Assembly (NCBI RefSeq): GCF_963678635.1
Contig: NC_087066.1
Location: 12,570,517-12,634,516, forward strand
Direction of reading: 5' to 3'
Length of the DNA stretch: 64,000 nt
Origin: Symsagittifera roscoffensis
Lineage: Eukaryota > Xenacoelomorpha > Acoela > Convolutidae
Shown: positions 10,612 through 20,440 of the stretch, piece by piece
Layout: every line of letters begins with the position of its first letter
Numbering within the stretch: the stretch's first letter is position 1
Notes under the pieces: model-generated
Databases searched by the model: none
Seen by the model: only the letters and a program-made list of their open reading frames with translations
What the model was told of the DNA's origin: nothing
Program-made: the position numbers and the translations under genes

Positions 10612-11352
10612 CGAGTCTTGGGACAGTACCGAAGAAGTCTTGGGACAGAGCAGTCTTGGGACAGTGGTCTTGGGACAGGGTCTTGGGACAGTGGTCTTGG
10701 GACAGGGTCTTGGGACAGTGGTCTTGGGACAGGGTCTTGGGACAGTGGTCTTGGGACAGTGGTCTTGGGACAGTGGTCTTGGGACAGGGTCTTGGGACAG
10801 TGGTCTTGGGACGGGGTCTTGGGACAGTGGTCTTGGGACAAGGGTCTTGGGACAGGGTCTTGGGACAGGGTCTTGGGACAGTGGTCTTGGGACAGGGTCT
10901 TGGGACAGGGTCTTGGAACAGTGGTCTTGGGACAGGGTCTTGGGACAGTGGTCTTGGGACAGGGTCTTGGGACAGTGGTCTTGGGACAGTGGTCTTGGGA
11001 CAAGGGTCTTGGGACACTAGTCTTGGGACACTAGCCTTGGGACACTGGTCTTGGGACACTGGTCTTGGGACAGTAGTCTTGGGACACTAGCCTTGGGACA
11101 GTAGTCTTGGGACACCAGCCTTGGGACACTGGTCTTGGGACACTACCCTTGGGACACTAGTCTTGGGACAGTAGTATTGGGACACTAGCCTTGGGACACT
11201 AGTCTTGGGACACTAGCCTTGGGACACTGGTCTTGGGACACTACCCTTGGGACACTAGTCTTGGGACAGTAGTCTTGGGACAGTAGTCTTGGGACACTAG
11301 CCTTGGGACACTAGTCTTGGGACAGTAGTCTTGGTACAAGGGTCTTAGGACA
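10612..11352 (+). repeat. Leader minisatellite, 13-14-bp units TCTTGGGACAGTGG, about 50 copies
   Basis: Degenerate tandem array of CTTGGGACA followed by GTGGT, GGGT, GTAGT, CTAGT or CTAGC. The left half favours GTGGT/GGGT, the right half CTAGT/CTAGC/GTAGT, showing local homogenisation. Unit lengths of 13 and 14 mix, so no frame is kept and the array is not coding. A related array is at 58727-59335 in E3; E2 lacks it. Confidence 0.9.
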
Positions 11353-11633
11353 CTAGCGGAGAGTACTGTGATAGTGACGAATAGTCTTGGGACGGTATAA
11401 AAATTGAAGTAGAATCACAACAAGTGTGTCTTAAGACAGAATAAGACAAATCGAAATAGGTACGGTTAAGACCAAATTAAGGAAAGTTTTTCGGAGATTT
11501 TAGAAAGAGAATTGGATAAGGTTTTTAACACGTTGTACAGAATTTGTTACCACAAAAAATATTTTTTTTTACCCTTAGAATAGAATCGTGTATATAATAA
11601 AATTGTAAATAGGAGCAGTTGTAAATAGAAATA

Positions 11634-14600
11634 ATGAGGCGGAGTAGGGTACCGGTGCTCGAAAAAAGGTCAAGTGGATCAAACACGAAATATAATTCAT
11701 CGCTGCGCGGAACGACATCAACGGGCCCAAAGATAACGAAGACGAACTTTTCAGTTAACATGGTCAGCACAAGGAGTACAGCGGAGAACAGGGCGAAAGA
11801 GGGCACGGAAGGGGAGCGAGTAGAACCCACCATCGAGATTGATCTAGAGACACCCGATCAAAGTGTGGATGAAACAAGGAAGATGGCGACAGAGTCAACT
11901 CCAATGCCCAATGCAGAGGAACCGAACCAGAAACCCATAGAGTTCTCACCGATAGATGACGCGGAAGATGCAATAGGCAACACCGAAGAAACGGTGAAAG
12001 AAGACTCTCAAGTAAAGAGGACATCTTTTACGGAAAAATTGGGAATAATGTTCGGAATAAAAACAAAAGAAAACGTGACTGAAGAACCAAAAGCAGAAAG
12101 AGCACGAACATTTGGGACAGTGAGCACGAAGACCTCAGAAGCCAATCCAAGAGAGGAACAAGCTAAAGCAGAGGCTACGGCCGAAGAGAGACCGACAGCT
12201 GACCATGAAGAGACTACCATTGAGCTGGGTGACTTGTTGGCGAAATTAAATCAGATTGACAAAAGACTTAAGCACAGTGAAGAAGACAGAGAGGTGATAA
12301 AAAAGGAGATAAGATACAACAAGCACGAGTATCTAGACAGTTATTTTAACCTAGCTAAGGCAACAGATGAGAGACTCAAGGAAATGTCAGATAAGGTAGA
12401 AGCCACCAATGAAGAACGAGAAAAGAACATCAAAACAGACATGCAACAGTTGAAGAACCGATATGATGATGTCAACAGCCAATTAGGGAGCCTGGAAAGG
12501 AGAATGGACACAATGAGCAAGAGTCAAGCCGAGAGTTCGTGTGCAATACAGGCGAAGTTGGATGCAATCTTGAGAGGTTCCACTCCACAAGAAAGACCGG
12601 CAGCGGATCGTACGCAAAGCACCAGAGTTGACTTTGTAGAACCACAAAGGAACAAATGGCAATCGACACCGTTGCCCTTAACCAGGGATGCGATAAGCAT
12701 AGCACCAACAGCTGCGAAAACAATAATGAAGAATGGAACGTCGAATACAACGACTGCTCCGGGAGATTCAACAGCTAACAGCAACACAGGACCGGATGCT
12801 ATGACATGGGCCAGCACTTGGGAGATGATGAACAGGACTCTAGAGGCCTTCGCCACGAGGAACACTGACTCGAGCGACAGGAGAGAGGGAAAATCAAGAA
12901 AGACATTCAAGAAGCCAAAAGAATTCAAGGACGACTCCGATGGATGCATTGACACTTGGGTGGAAGTGATGAGATTACATCTAGAACAAGACAACTTGAG
13001 TGACGAAAGACAAGCATGTACAGCCATACTGAGCAACTTGGAAGGAACGGCATTAAAATGCGTGGTCGCAAAGAAGGAGGAAGAACGCGACACCGCGGAC
13101 AAGATCTTCGAGATATTGCTGAATCGATTCGGGTCAGGCATGAAGGGTCACCAAGCGATGATGCGATTTGAAAAGAGAAGGCAGAGGGACGACGAGTCAA
13201 TAGATCGGTTCCTAGATGACCTCGAGAGCTTGAGAAGGAGGAGTGACCCAGAGGAGTCGACAAATAGACGGAACTTTAGCATTGCCTCGAAGTTCATCGA
13301 TGGGGTGAAAAGTGATGACTTAAGGACAATGTTAGCAACATACTACACATTGTCGAAGGACAGCGCACCCACCCCAGAAGAAATGAGACAGAAATCAAGA
13401 GAATACATGCTGATGAAACCTAAGAAGTACTCATATTCCGAAAACAGGAACACGCAAGGGGGAAGCCAACCCCAGAGGTCATCATGGTACAAACCTAGAG
13501 ATGATATGGACAAGCGCAGATCATGCGCGAACTGCGGGTCAGCGGATCATCATGTGGCTGACTGCACAACGTACAAACAAGGCATGAAGAGCCTAGGTTA
13601 TGCACCGGATGAAGAGGATATGAGCCAGATGGAGGAACACGAGTACTATAATGGCTTAATCATCAAGATAGGCGCCAGATGCTTCTTCTGTAACCAGGAG
13701 GGGCACTTCAGAATGGATTGTCCCTTGTTCTGGGAAGCGGTCAAGGACCAGAATCACCCCAAACATAAGTTGGCATTAGCGGCGGTGCAGAATCAGCGGA
13801 ACAGGCAAAACGAGTTTGAATCTAGGAACTTGGGGGCACCAAACACCGAATTGCCGACGAAGACAGTGAAAGCTGTTACACATGTTAGCGGTGCGTTAGA
13901 GTCCGCGGCCGGAAGCTCTCTAGAGATAAATTATGAGAAAGCGGCGACGGAAGCAATTGCCAAAGTGAAACAAGATCTGGCTGCGAAAGAAATAGAGCAA
14001 CGACTAAAGTTGGAGATCGAAAGACAGAATTTTAACGAAGCATTAACCGGATCGAACTCAATACCAGAGGCTAGAACGGGCTCAATGAAGACCGGGAATT
14101 GTAACACCGTGAAAATGGTGACAGGTAAACCTTTTGGAATATCGAAAATCGGAGCAAGAATAATGTCGATAATCACAGTGGGCGGACACGAGGTAACCAG
14201 AAACTTGAGCGAGCCGAGCGACCAGACGATAATGCACATTGACGTGTATGCAGACTACTTGAGTGGAATAAGTCCACAAACGACTTCTAGAGCGCTCAGG
14301 GCACTACTCACGAGAGGGGGCAGCAAATCGGTACGTGTTGATAATAGGTACACTGAAGCTTATGGTCCACACGAGGTCATGCTAAATATAGATGGAATCA
14401 ACATCTATACCAAGACGATGATAACATGCGACGAAGACCTAATTGGACAAATCTATGTAGGGAAAGAAGAATTGAAAGTAAGATCGATTGGACACTGTGC
14501 TATGCTCGAAGAAGATGCAATGCACATCGGGACGGAAGCAGACGTGACAGGGCACGTGCTAGACATAAATGGCAAAAAGACTCAGTTACGTGGATTACTC

Positions 14601-17600
14601 GACACGGGAGCAGTCTTGAGCGTCATACCAATCGAAACATGGGAAAAGATGGGCTTTGACAAAGGTGACTTGATAGACTCGAGAATACGGCTCTCAGCTG
14701 CAAACAAAGGGGCCCTTCGGGTGTTGGGCAGGACGCCGATAATAGCCCTCAATTTGGGGGAACGTAACCTGTGGATGAGCTTCATCGTGGTAGAAAACCT
14801 AGATGAATCTGACCAATTCATTTTGGGCAGAGACTTCATCAGGAATTTCGACGTAACGATTGATCTAAATAATGCAATGTTCAGGATACGGAACCCGGAT
14901 AGGAGGTACGCAATCAAACCGGTAAATTTAATAATGGCGAATGAAAACAAAGCACCGGTATTCTTGAGTAGGAGAGTGAGGTTAAAAGCTAATGAAGCGG
15001 CAATCGTAAGCTTGAGGATGAAAAATTATAATGAACTAAGTGACAACAAGCAAGTGTGTATAGTTCCGAATCCCAATAGTCAAAGCGCTGCTGTTTTAGG
15101 AAGATCATTTTCGATAACGAAGAGCGGCCTCTGCGTCAGTGTCTTGTTGAATACCCTTGATATACCGATCACGATACAGAGAGGGAGGAAGCTGGGATAT
15201 GCTTTACCAGTTAAAACTCGATACGAAATAATTGAAAACTCAAAACAAAATGAAGTTGTTGATTGTCCTAATCACAGGGACAAAATTTGTATCTTGAGAC
15301 GATTGCAGAGAATAAAAGATTCTTCAAGTCTTATCAAATCACTTAAGTCAGAAACGGACGATGGGCTTTCGAGCTGTTCGAACTTTCCAGAGCGACCCAC
15401 GCTAGATGAAATGCAAACTGATAAACCGGTTCTGCCGGAGATTGAACATTTAAGGGGCAAACTGAAAGATGAACAGCTCGAAGCTATCAAGGACGTACTA
15501 GAGCGGAACGAGGAGGTTTTTTCAAGGCATAAGGCGGATATCGGGTGTTGTAATTTTGTTGAACATGAAATAGAACTTGAGGAAAACGCGGTGCCACACA
15601 GGGAGGGGGCGAGGCGCATGACCCCACACAAATCGGACGCGTGTAGAAAAGAAATCGAAACGTTACTAGAGTATGACATGATAGAACCATCCAAGTCACC
15701 GTGGGCGTGTGGAGTAGTGATGGCCAAAAAGAAAGGCGACCAGTTAAGGTTTTGTTGTGACTTTCGATACCTGAACTCCGTCACGGTGAAGGATGCCTAT
15801 CCCATACCTAGAATTGATGAGAGCCTCTCGAAGTTAGGTGATGCGAAATTTTTTACGACTCTTGATTTAGGCTCGGCCTTTTGGCAGGTACCATTAAGGA
15901 AGCAAGACAGGGACAAGACAGGGTTCGCCTGCGAGTTGGGTCTGTTTCAATGGAAACGGATGCCGTTTGGACTCTGCAATGCAACAGCCACGTTTCAGCG
16001 GCTGATGGCACACGCGTTGATAGGCGTGACGAAGAAGTACGGCAACCTGGTAATGTGCTATGTGGACGACGTGGTAATAGCAACGCCAACACTAGAAGAC
16101 CACATCGAGAGGCTTGACGAGGTGTTCGCGTGCATGAAAAGATCGGGGCTGAAGTGTAAACCATCAAAGTGCGAGATACTCAAGGACTCGATTAAATACT
16201 TGGGCAGGATGGTAGATAAACACGGTATCAGACCTGACCCAGACGCCGTGGAAGCAGTCCTAACCTGGAAATCACCGAAGACGGAGCACCAGCTGATGAG
16301 CTTCCTGGGTTTCGCCAACTATTATAGAGAATTCATCAAGGGCTATGCGGACAAGGTATACCCGATGCAACAATTAATGAGACACAAGGGCAAGAAGTTC
16401 ACGTGGAACAACGCGGCAGAAGAGTCATTCCAGAGAATAAAGAAAGAGCTGTGTGAGGCACCAGTACTGGGTATGCCGACTGAGAAGGGGATGTACGTGC
16501 TAGACACGGATGCGTCAGTAGTCGCTATTTCTGGGATTCTCCATCAAGAACAAGAATGGAATGGGAAGACAGTCTTGAGACCAATAGCATACGGGAGCAA
16601 GGTCCTAAGTGACACAGAAATGAAGTACGGAGCACCGAAAGCAGAGATGTTTGCGGTGGTCACCTTTGTCGAAAAATACAGAGCATACTTAGGCAGTGAG
16701 CCCTTCAAGCTGCGAGTCGACAACCGAGCACTAAGCTGGCTGAAAACGTACTCAATGGACCAGAGCTATATTGGGAGGTGGATAGTTCGCTTGGATGGAT
16801 ACAACATGATAATTGAGCACAGAACACGAGATAAACATCAAAATGCTGACAGCTTGAGAAAGAAGACGGAGTTCTACGAGAGGCAAGAACAAAGAGAGGC
16901 GGACAGACCTGAGATCAAAGACGGCTTCTCCTTCATGGACAAAGAAACGTACGACAGTCTTCCACTCACGAGATGGCTGGACAAATCAGGCAAACCGATT
17001 GAAGATCATCCCGAATTGCCGAAAGAGCCTCTTGAAAAGACCATCTTGAAGAAAAGCAGAGGGATTCCGATAGGAATAATGCTCAAGTCCAAGATCGTGA
17101 GGGAAACACTTAAGGCAAAAGGTTATGATCTCATCCAGGTAGAGGAGGGAACGGTCCGAATAGATGAAGACTTAATGAGGTTGCTTGAGAAACTATCAGA
17201 TGACAAGCCCGTGATCCAAGGGAAAGGTCAGGAGGCACCGGAACTAACCATACTTCGGAGAGAAGAAACAGTGAACAATACTGACGTCTCAAAAGGAAGC
17301 ATCACTGATAGCAAGGAAGTTGTGCGATCACTAGTTGAAAAAATCCCCGAAAAAATTCTGGAACAGACAAAAGTCAGGGATAAGAAAGTAACATTCAGAG
17401 AAGAAGTTGAACACCTGGGACTAGATCAAGAGTCCGGGGAGTGGTCCAGATTCATGGAAGAAGACGAAACCGGAGAAGGGAAATTGTCCGGGGAGCGTGA
17501 AGAATGGGATGAAGACTCGGATGAGAGCAGCGAAGACCAAGACAGTCTATGCATGATACTGGCGGAAGAGAAGATAAGACAGCACGACAGGGAATTACAG

Positions 17601-20063
17601 ACGGATCCATCTTCAGGGACGTACAATCTGGAAATACAAGAGGTACGAGGTGGTGAAGAGCTCGAGAAAATAGCAGTTTCAAGAAAACCACTAAGGGAAC
17701 TATCGTGCAACTCAAACGTCAGAACGAATCTGGTACCAGAAGACGACATGAAAATCGTGAAAAGGATGATATGTGTGAAGCTGAGCGATGACATCCACAA
17801 CCCTGGTGAAATGAATGGACAGATCATGGCGCTAAAGGAGCACGTTAAGGCGAGATACAGGCTGTCTGACCTAATAAGGGCCCAGAAGAATGACAAAATG
17901 ACAAGTAACCTCTCCAAATGGATCCATTCGGGAGTCAAGGAGAAGGGGGAACTTGAGGAAGACAGCTACAAGATCTTGAGCCAGTTCTACAAAGAAAAGA
18001 GAGATTTACTTTATCACACAGCTGAAGGGGTGGTAGCGTGCAAGAGAAGAGATGAGGAAAAAATATTACACAAACACAACCTCATCATACTACCACAATT
18101 GTACCAAACGGAGGTGCTTTTCAGATCACACGACCAGATGGGCCACCAGGGGATAGATAAAGTACAACAAAGGATACTTCACAGGTTTGATTGGCCGGGA
18201 ATGAGAAAAGCTTGCGAGAGATGGGTGAATGCCTGCCTAGCATGCCTTCAAGTAAAAGACCCAAGGAAGATGAAGTTTCCCCTCAAGTCTGTCGAGAGTT
18301 CGGAATTCAATGAAGTGGTGCAGATAGACCATCAGAAAATCTGCATGACGGAGTCGGGTTATAACCAAATACTAGTTATAATAGATCACTTCACCAAGTT
18401 GGCGGAAGCGGTTCCGTGCCAGACAGCCTCGGCAGAGGAGACATGTGATCACCTGATAACGCATTGGATATCGCGGTATGGTTGTCCAATGACTTTCCAG
18501 TCGGACAACGGCAAGGCTTTTGTGGGGGACTTGACAAAAGAATTGATGAAGAGATCACACATTGCTCAAGCGCACTCGACGACCTATCATCCACAGACCA
18601 ATGGGTTGGTAGAGAGACAGAACAGGACACTGGTCAACATGCTCAGGGTGTACTGCTCGAGATACATGACGGACTGGGACAAATACCTGCCACAGGTAGT
18701 AGGAGCCTATAATAGTACTCAGCACTCAACGACGGGTATCAGTCCTTTCATGATGTTGACAGGCAGGGAAAGGGCAATGCCTATAACATTCTTCTACCCG
18801 GAGTACGAGGGGAAGAGGACGTCACCTCAAGCATACGTGAAGGAAGCGATCAAAAGACAACAAGAGCTAAACGAGCTATGTCGGAGAAACACGGCGCAAG
18901 CGCAAATGAGGCAACGCAAGAAATATGACGAAAAGATACTAAGAGCAAAGCCATACGAAGTGGGCCAATACGTGTGGGTCTTCCAAAATGTCATACCGCC
19001 CAAGGGAACAAAGAAACTACTCAAGAAATGGAGAGGACCGTTCATGATTACGGAAGTACATCAACAAGGACGGTTCTATCGCTTGAGTACAGGGCGAGCA
19101 GCACATTACGAAAATCTGAAGCCTCATGTCCCGTCCCCGGAGGACTGGTGCCTACCAAAAGACATGGAAGGTCTTGAGTACCTGGTGGTGGAACCAGCGT
19201 GCGAGGTGAATGAGAAAGGCACTAGAGAGAAAAATGATGGTAATGAGAACTTGAGTTTGGACGACAACGAAAAGATAGAAGTGGAGTCGGATGCAGGTTC
19301 ATTTGTAGAAGAAGACTGGAACGACCCAGAGCAAAACGAGGTACCGAAGTGGATGGAGCCGGATCGACCAACACCACCGGAAACCAGGACTGGCAATCGT
19401 AAACGAACAGGTATGAGGTACAATAGGTACGGGGATGACTTCTTGATCGATAAGATACAGCCAGACAAGTTGGGCGATGAACTACTAAGCGCAGGCGAAC
19501 TGGAAGCCGAAGAGGAATGGCAGGTCATTGACGATGGTGGACATTATCCGCAGGATGATTACTCGACGCCAGAATTGGAGACGGATCTCGAGCAGAGTGA
19601 AATAGAAAGGAGGGAGAACACGAACTTGAGGATTCTAGAGTGGATGCGTGATGTCAAAGACGAGAGCCGCGAAGGACAAAGCATTCAGCAAATCGATGTA
19701 TCAGCAGCAAATTACATGAAGACAGAGGACCCTCTTTTCGGATGGACAGCAACAGACAGGCCACTGGACATCCCCAAGGACAATTCAGACCCGACTACAT
19801 CGACGGGGACGTCGATAAATATTTTTGTCCGGGGAGTGGGGGTAGGACTTACCCACACCGAAAATTTGATGATAAAGAAGCTCAAGGAAGTGAGGGAAAC
19901 AAGCGGATTGGAACTGGAGGAAGAAGAACCAGAGCCTACCATAGGAAGGAATTTCAAAACGAAATTCGAAATACCCAATGAATACTCAGAGAACATCATG
20001 ATAACGGATAGCGACTTCATCCTGTCAAACAGGACCAGCGCGATCTGCATCACGGCGACATGA
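11634..20063 (+). CDS. gag-pol: E1 Gag-Pol polyprotein (2,809 aa), end of frame inside a macrodomain
   Basis: ATG at 11634 is conserved in E3. Approximate residues: charged N-terminal region with coiled coil (200-300); retrotransposon capsid (425-590); two CCHC knuckles, CANCGSADHHVADC (about 630) and CFFCNQEGHFRMDC (about 683); aspartic protease LLDTGA (about 988-993); RT from about 1310 with YVDD at 1476-1479; RNase H with LDTDAS (about 1621); long acidic linker (about 1750-2040); integrase HHCC zinc domain (from about 2166), catalytic D2232, D2291 and E2327 (35 residues between the last two); GPF module (WRGPF, about 2465); acidic tail. No stop or frameshift interrupts it up to 20063. The last roughly 20 residues (ITDSDFIL..SAICIT) match the start of the macrodomain that continues in the next frame at 20060. 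It makes particle proteins and the enzymes for reverse transcription and integration. Confidence 0.95.
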   Translation: MRRSRVPVLEKRSSGSNTKYNSSLRGTTSTGPKITKTNFSVNMVSTRSTAENRAKEGTEGERVEPTIEIDLETPDQSVDETRKMATESTPMPNAEEPNQKPIEFSPIDDAEDAIGNTEETVKEDSQVKRTSFTEKLGIMFGIKTKENVTEEPKAERARTFGTVSTKTSEANPREEQAKAEATAEERPTADHEETTIELGDLLAKLNQIDKRLKHSEEDREVIKKEIRYNKHEYLDSYFNLAKATDERLKEMSDKVEATNEEREKNIKTDMQQLKNRYDDVNSQLGSLERRMDTMSKSQAESSCAIQAKLDAILRGSTPQERPAADRTQSTRVDFVEPQRNKWQSTPLPLTRDAISIAPTAAKTIMKNGTSNTTTAPGDSTANSNTGPDAMTWASTWEMMNRTLEAFATRNTDSSDRREGKSRKTFKKPKEFKDDSDGCIDTWVEVMRLHLEQDNLSDERQACTAILSNLEGTALKCVVAKKEEERDTADKIFEILLNRFGSGMKGHQAMMRFEKRRQRDDESIDRFLDDLESLRRRSDPEESTNRRNFSIASKFIDGVKSDDLRTMLATYYTLSKDSAPTPEEMRQKSREYMLMKPKKYSYSENRNTQGGSQPQRSSWYKPRDDMDKRRSCANCGSADHHVADCTTYKQGMKSLGYAPDEEDMSQMEEHEYYNGLIIKIGARCFFCNQEGHFRMDCPLFWEAVKDQNHPKHKLALAAVQNQRNRQNEFESRNLGAPNTELPTKTVKAVTHVSGALESAAGSSLEINYEKAATEAIAKVKQDLAAKEIEQRLKLEIERQNFNEALTGSNSIPEARTGSMKTGNCNTVKMVTGKPFGISKIGARIMSIITVGGHEVTRNLSEPSDQTIMHIDVYADYLSGISPQTTSRALRALLTRGGSKSVRVDNRYTEAYGPHEVMLNIDGINIYTKTMITCDEDLIGQIYVGKEELKVRSIGHCAMLEEDAMHIGTEADVTGHVLDINGKKTQLRGLLDTGAVLSVIPIETWEKMGFDKGDLIDSRIRLSAANKGALRVLGRTPIIALNLGERNLWMSFIVVENLDESDQFILGRDFIRNFDVTIDLNNAMFRIRNPDRRYAIKPVNLIMANENKAPVFLSRRVRLKANEAAIVSLRMKNYNELSDNKQVCIVPNPNSQSAAVLGRSFSITKSGLCVSVLLNTLDIPITIQRGRKLGYALPVKTRYEIIENSKQNEVVDCPNHRDKICILRRLQRIKDSSSLIKSLKSETDDGLSSCSNFPERPTLDEMQTDKPVLPEIEHLRGKLKDEQLEAIKDVLERNEEVFSRHKADIGCCNFVEHEIELEENAVPHREGARRMTPHKSDACRKEIETLLEYDMIEPSKSPWACGVVMAKKKGDQLRFCCDFRYLNSVTVKDAYPIPRIDESLSKLGDAKFFTTLDLGSAFWQVPLRKQDRDKTGFACELGLFQWKRMPFGLCNATATFQRLMAHALIGVTKKYGNLVMCYVDDVVIATPTLEDHIERLDEVFACMKRSGLKCKPSKCEILKDSIKYLGRMVDKHGIRPDPDAVEAVLTWKSPKTEHQLMSFLGFANYYREFIKGYADKVYPMQQLMRHKGKKFTWNNAAEESFQRIKKELCEAPVLGMPTEKGMYVLDTDASVVAISGILHQEQEWNGKTVLRPIAYGSKVLSDTEMKYGAPKAEMFAVVTFVEKYRAYLGSEPFKLRVDNRALSWLKTYSMDQSYIGRWIVRLDGYNMIIEHRTRDKHQNADSLRKKTEFYERQEQREADRPEIKDGFSFMDKETYDSLPLTRWLDKSGKPIEDHPELPKEPLEKTILKKSRGIPIGIMLKSKIVRETLKAKGYDLIQVEEGTVRIDEDLMRLLEKLSDDKPVIQGKGQEAPELTILRREETVNNTDVSKGSITDSKEVVRSLVEKIPEKILEQTKVRDKKVTFREEVEHLGLDQESGEWSRFMEEDETGEGKLSGEREEWDEDSDESSEDQDSLCMILAEEKIRQHDRELQTDPSSGTYNLEIQEVRGGEELEKIAVSRKPLRELSCNSNVRTNLVPEDDMKIVKRMICVKLSDDIHNPGEMNGQIMALKEHVKARYRLSDLIRAQKNDKMTSNLSKWIHSGVKEKGELEEDSYKILSQFYKEKRDLLYHTAEGVVACKRRDEEKILHKHNLIILPQLYQTEVLFRSHDQMGHQGIDKVQQRILHRFDWPGMRKACERWVNACLACLQVKDPRKMKFPLKSVESSEFNEVVQIDHQKICMTESGYNQILVIIDHFTKLAEAVPCQTASAEETCDHLITHWISRYGCPMTFQSDNGKAFVGDLTKELMKRSHIAQAHSTTYHPQTNGLVERQNRTLVNMLRVYCSRYMTDWDKYLPQVVGAYNSTQHSTTGISPFMMLTGRERAMPITFFYPEYEGKRTSPQAYVKEAIKRQQELNELCRRNTAQAQMRQRKKYDEKILRAKPYEVGQYVWVFQNVIPPKGTKKLLKKWRGPFMITEVHQQGRFYRLSTGRAAHYENLKPHVPSPEDWCLPKDMEGLEYLVVEPACEVNEKGTREKNDGNENLSLDDNEKIEVESDAGSFVEEDWNDPEQNEVPKWMEPDRPTPPETRTGNRKRTGMRYNRYGDDFLIDKIQPDKLGDELLSAGELEAEEEWQVIDDGGHYPQDDYSTPELETDLEQSEIERRENTNLRILEWMRDVKDESREGQSIQQIDVSAANYMKTEDPLFGWTATDRPLDIPKDNSDPTTSTGTSINIFVRGVGVGLTHTENLMIKKLKEVRETSGLELEEEEPEPTIGRNFKTKFEIPNEYSENIMITDSDFILSNRTSAICITAT
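17433..17495 (+). repeat. Two extra polypurine-tract-like copies inside E1 pol
   Basis: TCCGGGGAGTGG (17433-17444) and TTGTCCGGGGAG (17484-17495) repeat the core of the 3' polypurine tract. They lie in the acidic linker between RNase H and integrase and are read as SGE there. E2 has four such copies in the equivalent linker. Confidence 0.6.
19799..19863 (+). promoter_or_regulatory. Putative central polypurine tract with hairpin (E1)
   Basis: ATCGACG-GGGA-CGTCGAT (19799-19816) is a 7-bp stem with a GNRA-type loop. Six bases later TTTTTGTCCGGGGAGTGGGGG repeats the sequence just before the 3' LTR (GTCCGGGGAGTA, 30247-30258). The block is almost unchanged in E2 (44320-44384), including third codon positions, while neighbouring coding sequence has diverged. 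It lies within about 150 bp of the element's midpoint, as lentiviral and some gypsy central tracts do. Confidence 0.6.
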
Positions 20064-20440
20064 GTTTCAAATCAAGATTGGAGGCTGACTTCAAAAGAGA
20101 GTACCAGAACGTAGAGTTTCTGTTCAGACAGAGGCCAGGACTGGGAGGCATAGCAGCGCTTCCACCGTCAGTGGCACAAGTCCCGGGCAAATACCTCTGC
20201 TTCCTAGTAACGAGAGTCAACGACAGAAACACAATTGATCCCGAACACGTGATATTGGCACTGACAAGACTACGTGACTTCATGATTGAAAGAGGAATAG
20301 TGGAGGTCTCGATGCCGGTGTACGACCCAAACAGGGGCAAACTGAGCTCGAGGGAATTGTACGCTATCCTACATGTGGTCTTTGCAGAAACAGAGATAAT
20401 GGTGCATCTTCACAAGAAGTACTACTTGAGCATCGCCTGA
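20060..20440 (+). CDS. E1 macrodomain, main part (126 aa), -1 frame relative to gag-pol
   Basis: The ATG overlaps the gag-pol stop (ATGA). The translation fits the macrodomain fold of the TARG1/POA1-like group: FKxxLEADFKREY (helix after the first strand), QRPGLGG, GKYLCFLVT (central strand), a helix LALTRLRDFMIERG, the strand VSMPVYDPNRGKL where TARG1-like proteins have MPxxGxGxDxL, then a helix ending in VFAETEI and a last strand. Macrodomains bind or remove ADP-ribose. The first strand is encoded by the end of gag-pol in frame 0, and E2 shows the uninterrupted arrangement, so a 1-nt deletion at about 20058 probably split the domain in this copy. ATGA-coupled reinitiation is a weaker alternative. 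The altered substrate loop makes catalytic activity uncertain. Confidence 0.7.
   Translation: MSFKSRLEADFKREYQNVEFLFRQRPGLGGIAALPPSVAQVPGKYLCFLVTRVNDRNTIDPEHVILALTRLRDFMIERGIVEVSMPVYDPNRGKLSSRELYAILHVVFAETEIMVHLHKKYYLSIA

Larger units (their letters stand above)
9138..11633 (+). other. E1 untranslated leader
   Basis: About 2.5 kb without a credible gene. In order: a segment shared with E0 and E3; an A-rich tract at about 9340-9430; three 70-bp repeats (9616-9796); a G-run cluster (10014-10046); a segment with AACAGGTGATCAC (about 10434), conserved in E3 and a possible splice donor; and the TCTTGGGACAG minisatellite (10612-11352). Open frames on both strands of the minisatellite are by-products of the repeat. 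Packaging and regulatory signals are expected here but cannot be placed. Confidence 0.7.

Noticed and set aside
10514-11090. Several ORFs of 138-181 aa on both strands (repeats of PKTTVPRP or GLGTVVLGQ)
   Set aside because: They are translations of the 13-14-bp minisatellite. Units of mixed length do not keep a frame, and E3 breaks them.
10612-11352. CRISPR-like regular array
   Set aside because: There are no unique spacers; the unit is a 14-bp degenerate minisatellite in a eukaryotic retroelement leader.
12524-13141. Long antisense ORFs opposite gag-pol and ORF2 (for example 205 aa here, 273 aa at 26090-26911)
   Set aside because: They are shadows of the real frames, Ser/Leu-rich by codon complementarity, and not conserved between copies.
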